Shown here: in pieces, positions 1 to 5,730 of the stretch
Numbering within the stretch: the stretch's first letter is position 1
Layout: each line of letters begins with the position of its first letter
DNA from: an uncultured Selenomonadaceae bacterium
GTDB lineage: Bacteria > Bacillota > Negativicutes > Selenomonadales > Selenomonadaceae
NCBI GenBank assembly: GCA_905236665.1
Contig: CAJONF010000004.1
Span: 1-10,047, forward strand
Direction of reading: 5' to 3'
Length of the DNA: 10,047 bases
The notes under the pieces: model-generated
What the model was told of the DNA's origin: nothing
Seen by the model: only the letters and a program-made list of their open reading frames with translations
Databases searched by the model: none
Position numbers and translations under genes: made by a program

Positions 1-251
1 AGCTCTTGATTTGGCACCGTGTCTTTATCAAATAACACGTCGCCGCTTTCCAGTATGGTTATAGGAACAACATTTGGGCGAGTATCCTGCTTAGCAGTCG
101 ACGATTGCGGCAAGCTCACCGGCAGGGTATTTGTCTGCACCATATAAATCGTGCTGATCATGAAGAACACCAGCAAAAAAAGCATTATGTCAATCATCGG
201 AATAATCATAACCAGCGGTTGAGTTTTCTCTCGGAAATCTCGACGTTTCAT
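1..251 (-). CDS. exbD: ExbD/TolR biopolymer transport protein, partial (C-terminus off the left edge)
   Basis: The first 83 residues are visible. ExbD works with ExbB as a proton-driven motor in the inner membrane that energises TonB- or Tol-type transport at the outer membrane. A short basic N-terminus (MKRRDFREK) is followed by one membrane segment, about residues 13-36. It contains the family signature PMIDIMLFLLVFF with Asp21, which corresponds to the conserved proton-carrying Asp of ExbD/TolR. The periplasmic domain begins after it (VQTNTLPVSLPQ, then PITI.ESGDVLFD), which is typical ExbD sequence. The ATG overlaps the exbB stop as ATGA, so the two are translationally coupled. The gene is cut by the window edge, so its length and its downstream partner (a TonB would be expected) cannot be seen. 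Confidence 0.93.
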   Translation of the reverse strand, partial: MKRRDFREKTQPLVMIIPMIDIMLFLLVFFMISTIYMVQTNTLPVSLPQSSTAKQDTRPNVVPITILESGDVLFDKDTVPNQE

Positions 252-901
252 AAAAAAAGTCCTTTCGGTTCTTCAGATTCATCTGCTTTTGGCAATTCCG
301 ATTTATTTGACAATCCGGCAAGCACAATGTTTACAGCCTTATCGAGCTTAGTTAAATTTTCGTCAAGCTTTTGTGCAAAGTAAGTATGAACAATCAACGC
401 GAAGATTGACACACAAAGACCAGTTGCCGTTGCTATTAAAGCCTCGCCGATACCGCCTGTTATCGCAAGCGGCTGACCCGCCTGAATGCTAAAGATATTG
501 AATGATTCAATCATACCCGAAATCGTTCCCAAAAGTCCGAGCAAAGGCGCAAGCGTCACAATCATAGAAAGATAATTCAGCCGTGCGCGAAGTTTCATTG
601 CCTCTTCGTCATAAGCAATATTCAAAGCCAATTCGACACTTTCGCCCGCGACAGCCGCTTTAACTCCTGCTGCCGCCACGAGACCGACACTTGAATTTTC
701 CTGACTACACAGACTTAAAATTTCTTCAGATCGCCGTCTCGTGAACCAATCCTTTAGCGTAGATAAAAAATGTTCACCACCATGAGATGCGTAGCTGTAG
801 AATCTAAAACGCTCAATACCGATTGCGGCAACTGCGATCGAACTAATTAAAAGCAGATACATTACCGGTCCGCCTTTAGTAAAAATTTCCATAATTTCCA
901 A
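248..901 (-). CDS. exbB: ExbB/TolQ/MotA-family proton channel protein
   Basis: This 217-residue protein is the stator subunit that forms the proton channel with ExbD in the inner membrane. Three membrane segments are visible at about residues 13-32, 110-132 and 152-174, with a cytoplasmic loop between the first two, which is the ExbB/TolQ plan. The signature APLLGLLGTISGMIESF (118-134) and the GEALIATATGL stretch before and within the third segment (152-162) are family hallmarks. The chosen start is a TTG at 901, because GGGAG lies 9 bases upstream of it; the in-frame ATG at 892 would be 18 bases away. The ~217-residue length is usual for the non-proteobacterial form. The C-terminal tail (SELPKADESEEPKG) is charged and probably disordered. 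The presence of this pair in an otherwise Firmicutes-like window argues for an outer membrane. Confidence 0.94.
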   Translation of the reverse strand: MEIMEIFTKGGPVMYLLLISSIAVAAIGIERFRFYSYASHGGEHFLSTLKDWFTRRRSEEILSLCSQENSSVGLVAAAGVKAAVAGESVELALNIAYDEEAMKLRARLNYLSMIVTLAPLLGLLGTISGMIESFNIFSIQAGQPLAITGGIGEALIATATGLCVSIFALIVHTYFAQKLDENLTKLDKAVNIVLAGLSNKSELPKADESEEPKGLFL

Positions 902-945
902 AGAAAATCGCTCCCATTAGCAAAGAAAATCAATATCACTTGCGG

Positions 946-974
946 ATTATAGCACGGCATATCTAAAAAAGCAA
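946..974 (-). promoter_or_regulatory. Promoter of exbB-exbD
   Basis: On the minus strand the -35 is TTGCTT (974-969), the spacer is exactly 17 bases, and the -10 is a consensus TATAAT (951-946) preceded by TGC, giving an extended -10. Transcription would start near 939, leaving a leader of about 38 bases before the TTG start. The rest of the 226-base gap up to the U32 gene shows only a small palindrome (GATTC-GGC-GAATC near 1047-1059) with no T-run, so I see no clear terminator for the upstream operon. Confidence 0.72.
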
Positions 975-1127
975 GTCTACCATTACTCCGTCAATCATCT
1001 CCAATAACATTCAAGATTTATCTTTTAAACGAATTTTTTCAGAATGGATTCGGCGAATCATCGAACGTGATATTTTTGTCCTAGTTAGTTAAAATTTCTT
1101 TGTCAAGTGTCTGTGTTTCTATATTTT

Positions 1128-2345
1128 TTAGCTTCTCATTAGCGACCAAATTTCCACGGGTTCTGCGACGGGGATTTTTATAATTTGTTGAGCGTGCGGT
1201 GCAGAAAAAATTTCTTGTTCGTTGGCATCGTGCATTGAAGTTATAATCTGCGAAAAAGTTTTTCCATGCGGCTGAAGAAATTCCACGCGTTGTCCGATTC
1301 CAAATTTGCCGCGCTGTTCAATCGTCGCTGTCATCGTTTGCAAATCAAAAGCTCGAACAATTCCCAAAAAATTAGCCGAACGGCTCGGCTTTGATGTTGA
1401 ATAAATTTCTGTCGGCTTATCGTCACCTAAAAAAAATCCCGCAGTATAGGGGCGATGCGCAATTTTGTCTAGTTCTTCAAGCCACTCGCCGCGGATTTTA
1501 AAATTGTCGGGGTTGTCGAAGTAAGAATCAATCGCCGCCCGATAAACTTTGACGACGCCCGCCACGTAATTAATACTTTTCATGCGCCCTTCGATTTTCA
1601 GCGACGCGACGCCGCTTTGAATAACTTTATCGATTTGCGGGAGCAAGCATAAATCTTTAGAGTTCATGACGTAGGAGCCGCGCTCATTTTCAGCAACAGG
1701 GAAAAATTCGCCGGCTCGCGTCTCTTCGACCAGATGATATTTCCAGCGGCAAGAGTGAGTACACGCGCCTTGATTGGCATCGCGACCGGTCAAAAATTTT
1801 GACAGCCAGCAACGGCCGGAATAGGAAATGCACATTGCGCCATGAACAAAAATTTCCAGCTCCGCCGCGCAGTTTGCTTTAATGGCTAAAATTTCTGCGC
1901 GGGTCAATTCGCGGGCAAGGACAATTCGAGTAGCTCCCAGTTCGCAAAAAAATTTAGCCGCCCGCCAATTTGTAACGTTGGCTTGCGTGCTTATATGTAT
2001 TTTTAAATTTGTAAGTTCACGCGCCAAAGTCAGCACGCCCAAATCGGAAACTAAAATTGCGTCAACGCCTGCGCTGTCTAAAGATTTCAGATAATCTGCC
2101 AGCGCGTCAAGGTCGGCATTGTGCGCGAAGATATTCACCGCCGCATAAATTTTTTTGTTAAGCGCATGAGTAAATTCGACGGCTTGAAGAATTTCTTCGC
2201 GGCTAAAGTTATCTCCGAATGCACGCAGGCTGAAATTTTTTCCGCCGAAATAAACGGCGTCTGCTCCGTAAGTCAGCGCGGCTTGCAATTTTTCAAAATT
2301 TCCCGCCGGTGCAAGCAGTTCAGGTTTAACGATATTGATTGACAA
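1128..2345 (-). CDS. trhP: Peptidase U32-family protein, likely tRNA U34 5-hydroxyuridine synthesis protein (TrhP type)
   Basis: This 405-residue protein belongs to the 'collagenase-like' U32 family. Members of the TrhP/YegQ/YrrN-YrrO branch are needed for prephenate-dependent hydroxylation of uridine 34 in tRNA. The N-terminus (ELLAPAGNFEKLQAALTYGADAVYFGG, 9-35) is the family's barrel start. The U32 signature EIFVHGAMCISYSGRCWLS lies at 164-182. Cys172, Cys179, Cys195 and Cys233 have the spacing expected for the Fe-S cluster cysteines known in related U32 proteins. SLKIEGRMKS (248-257) and the C-terminal small beta domain are also present. The start is TTG at 2345 with AGGAG 10 bases upstream; it lies inside mltG, giving a 20-base overlap. 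In Bacillus subtilis the same operon ends with yrrM, yrrN and yrrO; here there is one U32 gene and no methyltransferase gene. True peptidase activity is doubtful for this branch. Confidence 0.87.
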   Translation of the reverse strand: MSINIVKPELLAPAGNFEKLQAALTYGADAVYFGGKNFSLRAFGDNFSREEILQAVEFTHALNKKIYAAVNIFAHNADLDALADYLKSLDSAGVDAILVSDLGVLTLARELTNLKIHISTQANVTNWRAAKFFCELGATRIVLARELTRAEILAIKANCAAELEIFVHGAMCISYSGRCWLSKFLTGRDANQGACTHSCRWKYHLVEETRAGEFFPVAENERGSYVMNSKDLCLLPQIDKVIQSGVASLKIEGRMKSINYVAGVVKVYRAAIDSYFDNPDNFKIRGEWLEELDKIAHRPYTAGFFLGDDKPTEIYSTSKPSRSANFLGIVRAFDLQTMTATIEQRGKFGIGQRVEFLQPHGKTFSQIITSMHDANEQEIFSAPHAQQIIKIPVAEPVEIWSLMRS

Positions 2346-3498
2346 GATTTAAATGCTCCTCGTAAGTGAACGCGTAGTGATTATGCCCGCGCCGGTCAGC
2401 GACAAAATAAAGATAATCTGTATCGGCGGGGTTCAGAATAGCTTCAATCGACGCCATGCCGGGGTTGGCAATCGGTCCGGGCGGCAAGCCCGTATGTTGA
2501 TAGGTATTGTACGGCGAATCAATTTCCGTATCTTTGATTGTAACGTCTTCTTTGGGCGTATCCATCAAATATTGCAACGTGGCATCGGTTTGTAGCGGCA
2601 TATTCAATTTGAGCCGCTTTAAAAAAACCTGTGCGACAATCGGGCGGTCTTCGGGGAAACGAACTTCGCGTTCAACCAAAGATGCCAGCGTTATTAAATC
2701 GTAAATCGACAAGCCCATTTTCTCAGCTTGAACGCGCATTTCCGTGGTTAAGCGTTCGTCAAAGTTGCCAGCCATCAACGTTAAAAGTTCGTCAATATCC
2801 ATATCGCTTTCAACGGTATAGGTGTCGGGGAAAAGGAAACCTTCCGCCGCAAAGAAAACATTTTTGCGTTTACGCATATAGTCATAGGGCGCGAAATCTG
2901 CCGCTACCTTTAAAAAGTCGTCCTTGTCAGCCAGGTCAAGATTGTACAGCCGTTCGGAAATTTCTTTTACGCCAAAACCTTCCGGAATTGTGAACTTAAT
3001 CATTTTCTTTTCGCCCGTCAAAAGTTTTGCGAAGACATCATCGTCGCTCATGTTGACGGCAAAAGTATAGGAGCCTGGTCGCAATTTATCATCATAGCCG
3101 CGCAGACGTGCCAGAATTCTAAATTTTAAGCTACTGTCGATAACGCCCTTTTCAGCCAGCCGGTCGGCAATTTCGGCAGTGGAAAGACCTTCGCGAATTT
3201 TTATTTGCACGCGTTTTTCTTCTGTCTGAACAATTTCATTTTCAACGACTGTAGGCTTTTGCACGTGGACAACTGAAGGATCAGCAAAAATTAAAACCAT
3301 GCCGATAACGCCAACGCAAAAGATAACTGCGCCCGCAATGCCCGCCACAAATCGCCAGGAAATTTCGTCAAGCAAGTCATTGATATAAACATTAACCTTG
3401 TCCACGAAAGAATTTTTTTTGCCGGTTCGCCGCGAAGGAATTTTTATCAGCTTGGTGTCGTTATTTGAAAATTTTTTATCGTCGGGCGAGTTACTCAT
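2326..3498 (-). CDS. mltG: Endolytic murein transglycosylase MltG (YceG-like)
   Basis: MltG cleaves nascent peptidoglycan strands at the outer face of the inner membrane and acts as a chain-length terminator. The 390-residue protein has a basic cytoplasmic N-terminus (about 1-48), one membrane anchor (about 49-72), a LysM-like region (KIREGLSTAEIADRLAEKGVI, 100-120) and the YceG catalytic domain. In LASLVEREV (271-279) Glu276 matches the known catalytic Glu of the family. The downstream motifs PLQTDATLQY (301-310), SPYNTYQHTGLPPGPIANPG (328-347) and YLYFVADRRGHNHYAFTYEEH (362-382) are all intact. The start ATG overlaps the yrzB stop as ATGA. The position after ruvX and yrzB is the same as yrrL in Bacillus. 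Length and motifs indicate a complete, functional gene. Confidence 0.96.
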   Translation of the reverse strand: MSNSPDDKKFSNNDTKLIKIPSRRTGKKNSFVDKVNVYINDLLDEISWRFVAGIAGAVIFCVGVIGMVLIFADPSVVHVQKPTVVENEIVQTEEKRVQIKIREGLSTAEIADRLAEKGVIDSSLKFRILARLRGYDDKLRPGSYTFAVNMSDDDVFAKLLTGEKKMIKFTIPEGFGVKEISERLYNLDLADKDDFLKVAADFAPYDYMRKRKNVFFAAEGFLFPDTYTVESDMDIDELLTLMAGNFDERLTTEMRVQAEKMGLSIYDLITLASLVEREVRFPEDRPIVAQVFLKRLKLNMPLQTDATLQYLMDTPKEDVTIKDTEIDSPYNTYQHTGLPPGPIANPGMASIEAILNPADTDYLYFVADRRGHNHYAFTYEEHLNLVNQYR

Positions 3499-3806
3499 TC
3501 TTCTTCATCCAAAAGTTTTTCATAAGCCTCCTGCACCTTTTCAAACTCTTCGTCCGTCGGCTCAATATATTCTTCTTCGCCGTCTGCATTGACAACGATT
3601 TTAGCAATGATAACGTCGTCGTCCTCGCAACCGCAATTGCAACCTTCGCCGTGTTCATGTTCATCTTTAACTTCGACAAGGAGCGCGAAATTTTCACCGT
3701 CCACGGGGATAATCATCTCTTCAGAATAATAAAAGACGTTGCCCTCCGTGTCGGTCATCTCAACTAAAAAATCGTCGTCTAAAATTTCTTCATTATGTTT
3801 AGCCAT
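3495..3806 (-). CDS. yrzB: DUF1292 (YrzB-like) small acidic protein with a His/Cys cluster
   Basis: This 103-residue, very acidic protein is of unknown function. The N-terminal pattern (VEMTDTEGNVFYYSEEMIIPVDGENFALLVEV, 15-46) is the usual DUF1292 core, and it sits between ruvX and mltG as yrzB does in Bacillus. In the middle is a loop with His50, His52, Cys56, Cys58 and Cys60 (HEHGEGCNCGC) followed by acidic residues, which could bind a metal ion; that is inference. The C-terminus (79-103) is Glu-rich and predicted helical. The ATG follows the ruvX stop directly (TAAATG), with AAAGGAG 8 bases upstream. The family assignment is firm from sequence plus context; no function is proposed. Confidence 0.88.
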   Translation of the reverse strand: MAKHNEEILDDDFLVEMTDTEGNVFYYSEEMIIPVDGENFALLVEVKDEHEHGEGCNCGCEDDDVIIAKIVVNADGEEEYIEPTDEEFEKVQEAYEKLLDEEE

Positions 3807-4229
3807 TTAATATACTCCTTTCGTGCTGTCCAAATATCCCTGCAGAATGTAGACAGCCGCCATTTTATCGATAACTTTTTTACGTTTGGTACGGCTCACG
3901 TTCGCGGCGATTAAATTTTTTGTAGCCGCCACGGTGCTAAGGCGTTCGTCCCAAAAAATTTGATTGACTTGTGGGAATGCCGCGCTAAGTTTTTCCGCAA
4001 ATTTTTTTACCAATTCGCAACGCGTGCCCTCGGTGCCGTCCATATTTTTTGGAAAGCCGATAACAAAAGTTTTTACCTCGAATTGTTCGACAAGTTCGCC
4101 GAGCCTTTTTAAATCGTCTTTGTTAGACGTGCGGCGAATAGTTTCGACGCCCTGCGCGGTAATTCCCAGCAAATCGCTTGCGGCGATGCCAATGGTTTTG
4201 TCGCCGATATCCAGAGCCAACGCCCTCAC
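3807..4229 (-). CDS. ruvX: RuvX/YqgF-family RNase H-like nuclease (putative Holliday junction resolvase; pre-16S rRNA processing)
   Basis: This 140-residue cytoplasmic protein has an RNase H-like fold. Motifs in order: LALDIGDKTIGIAASD (4-19) with Asp7, VIGFPKNMDGTEG (56-68), FWDERLST (92-99) and KVIDKMAAVYILQGYLD (118-134) with Asp121. These contain the acidic residues expected for metal-dependent catalysis. E. coli YqgF takes part in maturing the 5' end of 16S rRNA, and the family was earlier named as a Holliday junction resolvase; the sequence alone does not decide between these roles. The start is GTG, overlapping the ireB stop as GTGA, with GGAGGG 6 bases upstream. Length is normal for the family. 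Confidence 0.95.
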   Translation of the reverse strand: MRALALDIGDKTIGIAASDLLGITAQGVETIRRTSNKDDLKRLGELVEQFEVKTFVIGFPKNMDGTEGTRCELVKKFAEKLSAAFPQVNQIFWDERLSTVAATKNLIAANVSRTKRKKVIDKMAAVYILQGYLDSTKGVY

Positions 4230-4504
4230 AATTTACCCTCCAATTTATCAAGGTAAGTGCGAACCAATTCTTCCAAAAGTTCGTCGCGTTCCACCTTGCG
4301 AATTTGGCTACGTGCATCAAGATAGCTAGTCACATAGGCAGGGTCGCCGCTCAACAGGTAACCTACCAGCTGATGAACGGGATTATAGCCTTTTTCAGTC
4401 ATGGCTCTATATGCGTTCTTGATAACTCTTTGTGCGCGATTCTCTTCGACGCCAAAGCTAAACATTCTGGTTTCGTCACTGACCATTCTTGCTTCGTCGC
4501 TCAT
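4226..4504 (-). CDS. ireB: IreB family regulatory phosphoprotein (UPF0297)
   Basis: This 92-residue protein is small and cytoplasmic. In Enterococcus, IreB is phosphorylated by the PASTA kinase IreK and negatively controls cephalosporin resistance; elsewhere in Firmicutes the family (YrzL) is the first gene of the ruvX-yrzB-mltG operon, as here. The signature NAYRAMTEKGYNPVHQLVGYLLSGDPAYVTSYLDAR (30-65) and RKVERDELLEELVRTYL (69-85) are intact. The ATG at 4504 has GAGGAG 7 bases upstream. The N-terminus is slightly longer than in many relatives and holds a near repeat, SDEARM then SDETRM. Thr12 in the second unit is a candidate phosphosite because the known IreB sites are N-terminal threonines; this is inference. 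Confidence 0.94.
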   Translation of the reverse strand: MSDEARMVSDETRMFSFGVEENRAQRVIKNAYRAMTEKGYNPVHQLVGYLLSGDPAYVTSYLDARSQIRKVERDELLEELVRTYLDKLEGKL

Positions 4505-4536
4505 CTAATCACTCCTCTACCAACATTTATTCCGGC

Positions 4537-4565
4537 ATTGTACAACATAAAGACGCCAGGGACAA
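4537..4565 (-). promoter_or_regulatory. Promoter of the ireB-ruvX-yrzB-mltG-U32 operon
   Basis: On the minus strand there is a -35 TTGTCC (4565-4560), a 17-base spacer and a -10 TACAAT (4542-4537, 5 of 6 consensus bases). The start point would be near 4530, giving a leader of about 26 bases with the GAGGAG ribosome binding site in it. The -35 lies only a few bases downstream of the repeat element that begins near 4571. Confidence 0.68.
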
Positions 4566-4573
4566 GAAAAAAA

Positions 4574-4603
4574 ATTAGGAATTAGGATTTAAAAATCATT
4601 CCT
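4574..4603 (+). repeat. Dispersed 30-base repeat core, copy 1
   Basis: This 30-base unit matches the copy at 9211-9240 at 28 positions; the two differences are both A/G changes (at 4582 and 4598). It reads attagga, a ttagga-type repeat, then an A/T centre that is a small palindrome (GATTT-aa-AAATC), then ttcct. Here it forms the left end of the larger element. Confidence 0.8.
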
Positions 4604-4615
4604 CATTCATAATTC

Positions 4616-4649
4616 CTACTTTTTCTTTGCTTGCCCAAAGAAAAAGTAG
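4616..4649. repeat. Perfect 14-bp inverted repeat with 6-base loop
   Basis: CTACTTTTTCTTTG at 4616-4629 is repeated as its exact reverse complement at 4636-4649, with the loop CTTGCC between them. The arms are strongly purine/pyrimidine biased. In minus-strand RNA this hairpin follows directly after the terminator at 4651-4676. It is one module of the composite element. Confidence 0.9.
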
Positions 4650-4650
4650 C

Positions 4651-4676
4651 AAAAAGAAAAGGCCCCTCGCAGGGGC
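4651..4676 (-). terminator. Rho-independent terminator of aroF-tyrA
   Basis: On the minus strand GCCCCT (4676-4671), loop GCG, and AGGGGC (4667-4662) form a 6-bp all-strong stem followed by C, TTTT, C and TTTTT. This is a classical terminator shape. It lies about 180 bases after the tyrA stop and before the ireB promoter, so it would separate the two minus-strand operons. Confidence 0.75.
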
Positions 4677-4723
4677 GTTAGCGTCCGGTAGCAGTAATTT
4701 CCGCGTCCCAGTCAGCGTGGTGT

Positions 4724-4759
4724 GCCGGCAAAAGGAACATCCCTGTTCCTGTTGCCGGC
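4724..4759. repeat. Long hairpin, 16-base arms with one mismatch
   Basis: GCCGGCAAAAGGAACA (4724-4739) pairs with 4744-4759 at 15 of 16 positions; the loop is TCCC on the plus strand. In minus-strand RNA, the direction of read-through from tyrA, the loop is GGGA, a GNRA-type tetraloop. It has no T-run after it on that strand, so it is not itself a terminator. Confidence 0.9.
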
Positions 4760-4779
4760 GACCGCCATCCCTGGCGGTC
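4760..4779. repeat. Perfect 8-bp hairpin with the same tetraloop
   Basis: GACCGCCA (4760-4767) and TGGCGGTC (4772-4779) are exact reverse complements around TCCC (GGGA in minus-strand RNA). It abuts the preceding hairpin with no spacer and shares the same loop and the same closing A-T pair, though the stems differ in sequence. Confidence 0.9.
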
Positions 4780-4800
4780 AAGTTTTCGCGGCGTTTTTTT

Positions 4801-4849
4801 CATTACGCATTACGCATTAACTCCTAACTCCCCTCTCCTAATTCCTAAC
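4801..4849. repeat. Seven contiguous degenerate 7-base repeats
   Basis: The 49 bases divide exactly into 7-mers of two kinds, CATTA(CG/AC) three times and TCC(TAAC/CCTC/TAAT) four times. They resemble the short tandemly repeated heptanucleotides described in some bacterial genomes. The array ends next to the tyrA stop codon and forms the right end of the composite element. Confidence 0.8.
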
Positions 4850-4854
4850 TAATT

Positions 4855-5730
4855 TTAGTTCGGGTCGAAGGTGACGGATTCAAGGATTTTATCGCGCCGC
4901 TCCTTTGATTTAGCAAAATAATCGTGAACTGCTTGTCTATCGTGATGTTCAATCGCCGCGATGACATTGCCCAGGATTTGTTGCAGGTCGCGCAGGTGAG
5001 TTGAAATTGCGTCGCCATTGGTCATGCAAATATCTGCCCACATATCGGCGTTTGAACTGGCAATGCGCGTTGTGTCTTTAAAGCCGCCGCCGATTAATTT
5101 CAAGCAAGAGTCCAAATCGTTGCCCGCGTCGTTTAGCAATGTAACCAGAGCCGCCGCCGTCAAATGCGGAACGTGGCTGATAATTGAGGCGCAACGATCG
5201 TGTTTGGCAATGTCAACCGTCAAAAAATTTGCTTCGGTTAAACTTAGAATGCTCATCAATTTTTCGTGAGCCGCAATGGGTGCGCCGGTGTCTTCGACGA
5301 TAACATAAGCCTTGCCCTTGAAAAGATTTTTATCAGCCGCTTCCACGCCGGATTTTTCGCGACCGGTCATGGGGTGTCCGGCTATGTAAAAAATATCGGG
5401 CGGCAGAATTTTTTTCAGCTCCTGCCAAATGAATTGTTTGGTAGAGCCGGCGTCCGTTAAAATCGCGCCGGATTTGATGAATGGCAAAATTTTTTTTACC
5501 ATGGGAACAATCTGCAGGACGGGCGGGCTTAAAAAAATTATATCTGCATCGCCGACAACTTTTTCTAAATCTGCCGTTGCCAAATCAACCGCGCCGAGTT
5601 CCATTGCTCGCCGCATTGATTTTTCTGTGCGACAAAGCCCCGTTATAAAAATTTTATCGCCGAGTTTATCTTTCAAACACAGTCCGAGTGAACCACCGAT
5701 CAACCCGACGCCGATTATTGCAAGTTTCAT
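4855..5730 (-). CDS. tyrA: Prephenate (or arogenate) dehydrogenase TyrA
   Basis: TyrA oxidatively decarboxylates prephenate to 4-hydroxyphenylpyruvate (or arogenate to tyrosine) with NAD(P)+. The 291-residue protein has the Rossmann motif GVGLIGGSLG (7-16), then DAGSTK (93-98), AGHPMTGREKSGVEAA (117-132) with the active-site region around His119, HDRCASIISHVPHL (177-190) and GGGFKDTTRIASSNADMW (214-231). All are standard for the family. There is no C-terminal ACT domain such as the one on the ~370-residue Bacillus TyrA, so tyrosine feedback on this enzyme itself is less likely; regulation may fall on AroF. The ATG overlaps the aroF stop as ATGA, with GGAG 8 bases upstream, so the two are coupled. 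The residue choice between prephenate and arogenate cannot be settled by eye. Confidence 0.94.
   Translation of the reverse strand: MKLAIIGVGLIGGSLGLCLKDKLGDKIFITGLCRTEKSMRRAMELGAVDLATADLEKVVGDADIIFLSPPVLQIVPMVKKILPFIKSGAILTDAGSTKQFIWQELKKILPPDIFYIAGHPMTGREKSGVEAADKNLFKGKAYVIVEDTGAPIAAHEKLMSILSLTEANFLTVDIAKHDRCASIISHVPHLTAAALVTLLNDAGNDLDSCLKLIGGGFKDTTRIASSNADMWADICMTNGDAISTHLRDLQQILGNVIAAIEHHDRQAVHDYFAKSKERRDKILESVTFDPN

Larger units (their letters stand above)
4571..4849. repeat. Composite intergenic repeat element: 7-base tandem repeats at both ends, four hairpins inside
   Basis: This covers nearly all of the 350-base gap between tyrA and ireB (4505-4854), and I see no gene in it. The left end has AATTAGG twice in tandem (4573-4586), an A/T spacer, then CATTCCT, CATTCAT and AATTCCT (4597-4617). 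The right end (4801-4849) is seven contiguous 7-mers: CATTACG twice, CATTAAC, TCCTAAC, TCCCCTC, TCCTAAT, TCCTAAC. Between the ends are hairpins at 4616-4649, 4662-4676, 4724-4759 and 4760-4779. The element starts 5 bases outside the ireB -35 and ends 5 bases short of the tyrA stop, as if inserted exactly between the two transcription units. Part of it recurs at 9211-9240. No transposase is present; it could be a non-autonomous mobile repeat or an accumulation of short sequence repeats. Confidence 0.75.

Noticed and set aside
105..383. Plus-strand open frame of 92 codons across the exbB/exbD junction
   Set aside because: It is antisense to both genes, which have strong family motifs and coupled ATGA overlap.
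1075..1110. TTGACA on the minus strand as a promoter between the U32 gene and exbB
   Set aside because: The best -10 at 17 bases is TAGGAC, a poor match, whereas 946-974 has an extended consensus -10.
2631..2993. Plus-strand open frame of 120 codons opposite mltG
   Set aside because: It is antisense to the conserved catalytic region of mltG, with no recognisable motif.
4596..4781. Minus-strand open frame of 61 codons inside the intergenic element
   Set aside because: It runs through the hairpins and the terminator, has no ribosome binding site of note, and its sequence is dictated by repeats and inverted repeats. It is better explained as non-coding repeat.
4571..4849. CRISPR array
   Set aside because: Repeat units are 7 bases and contiguous without unique spacers, and there are no cas genes in the window.
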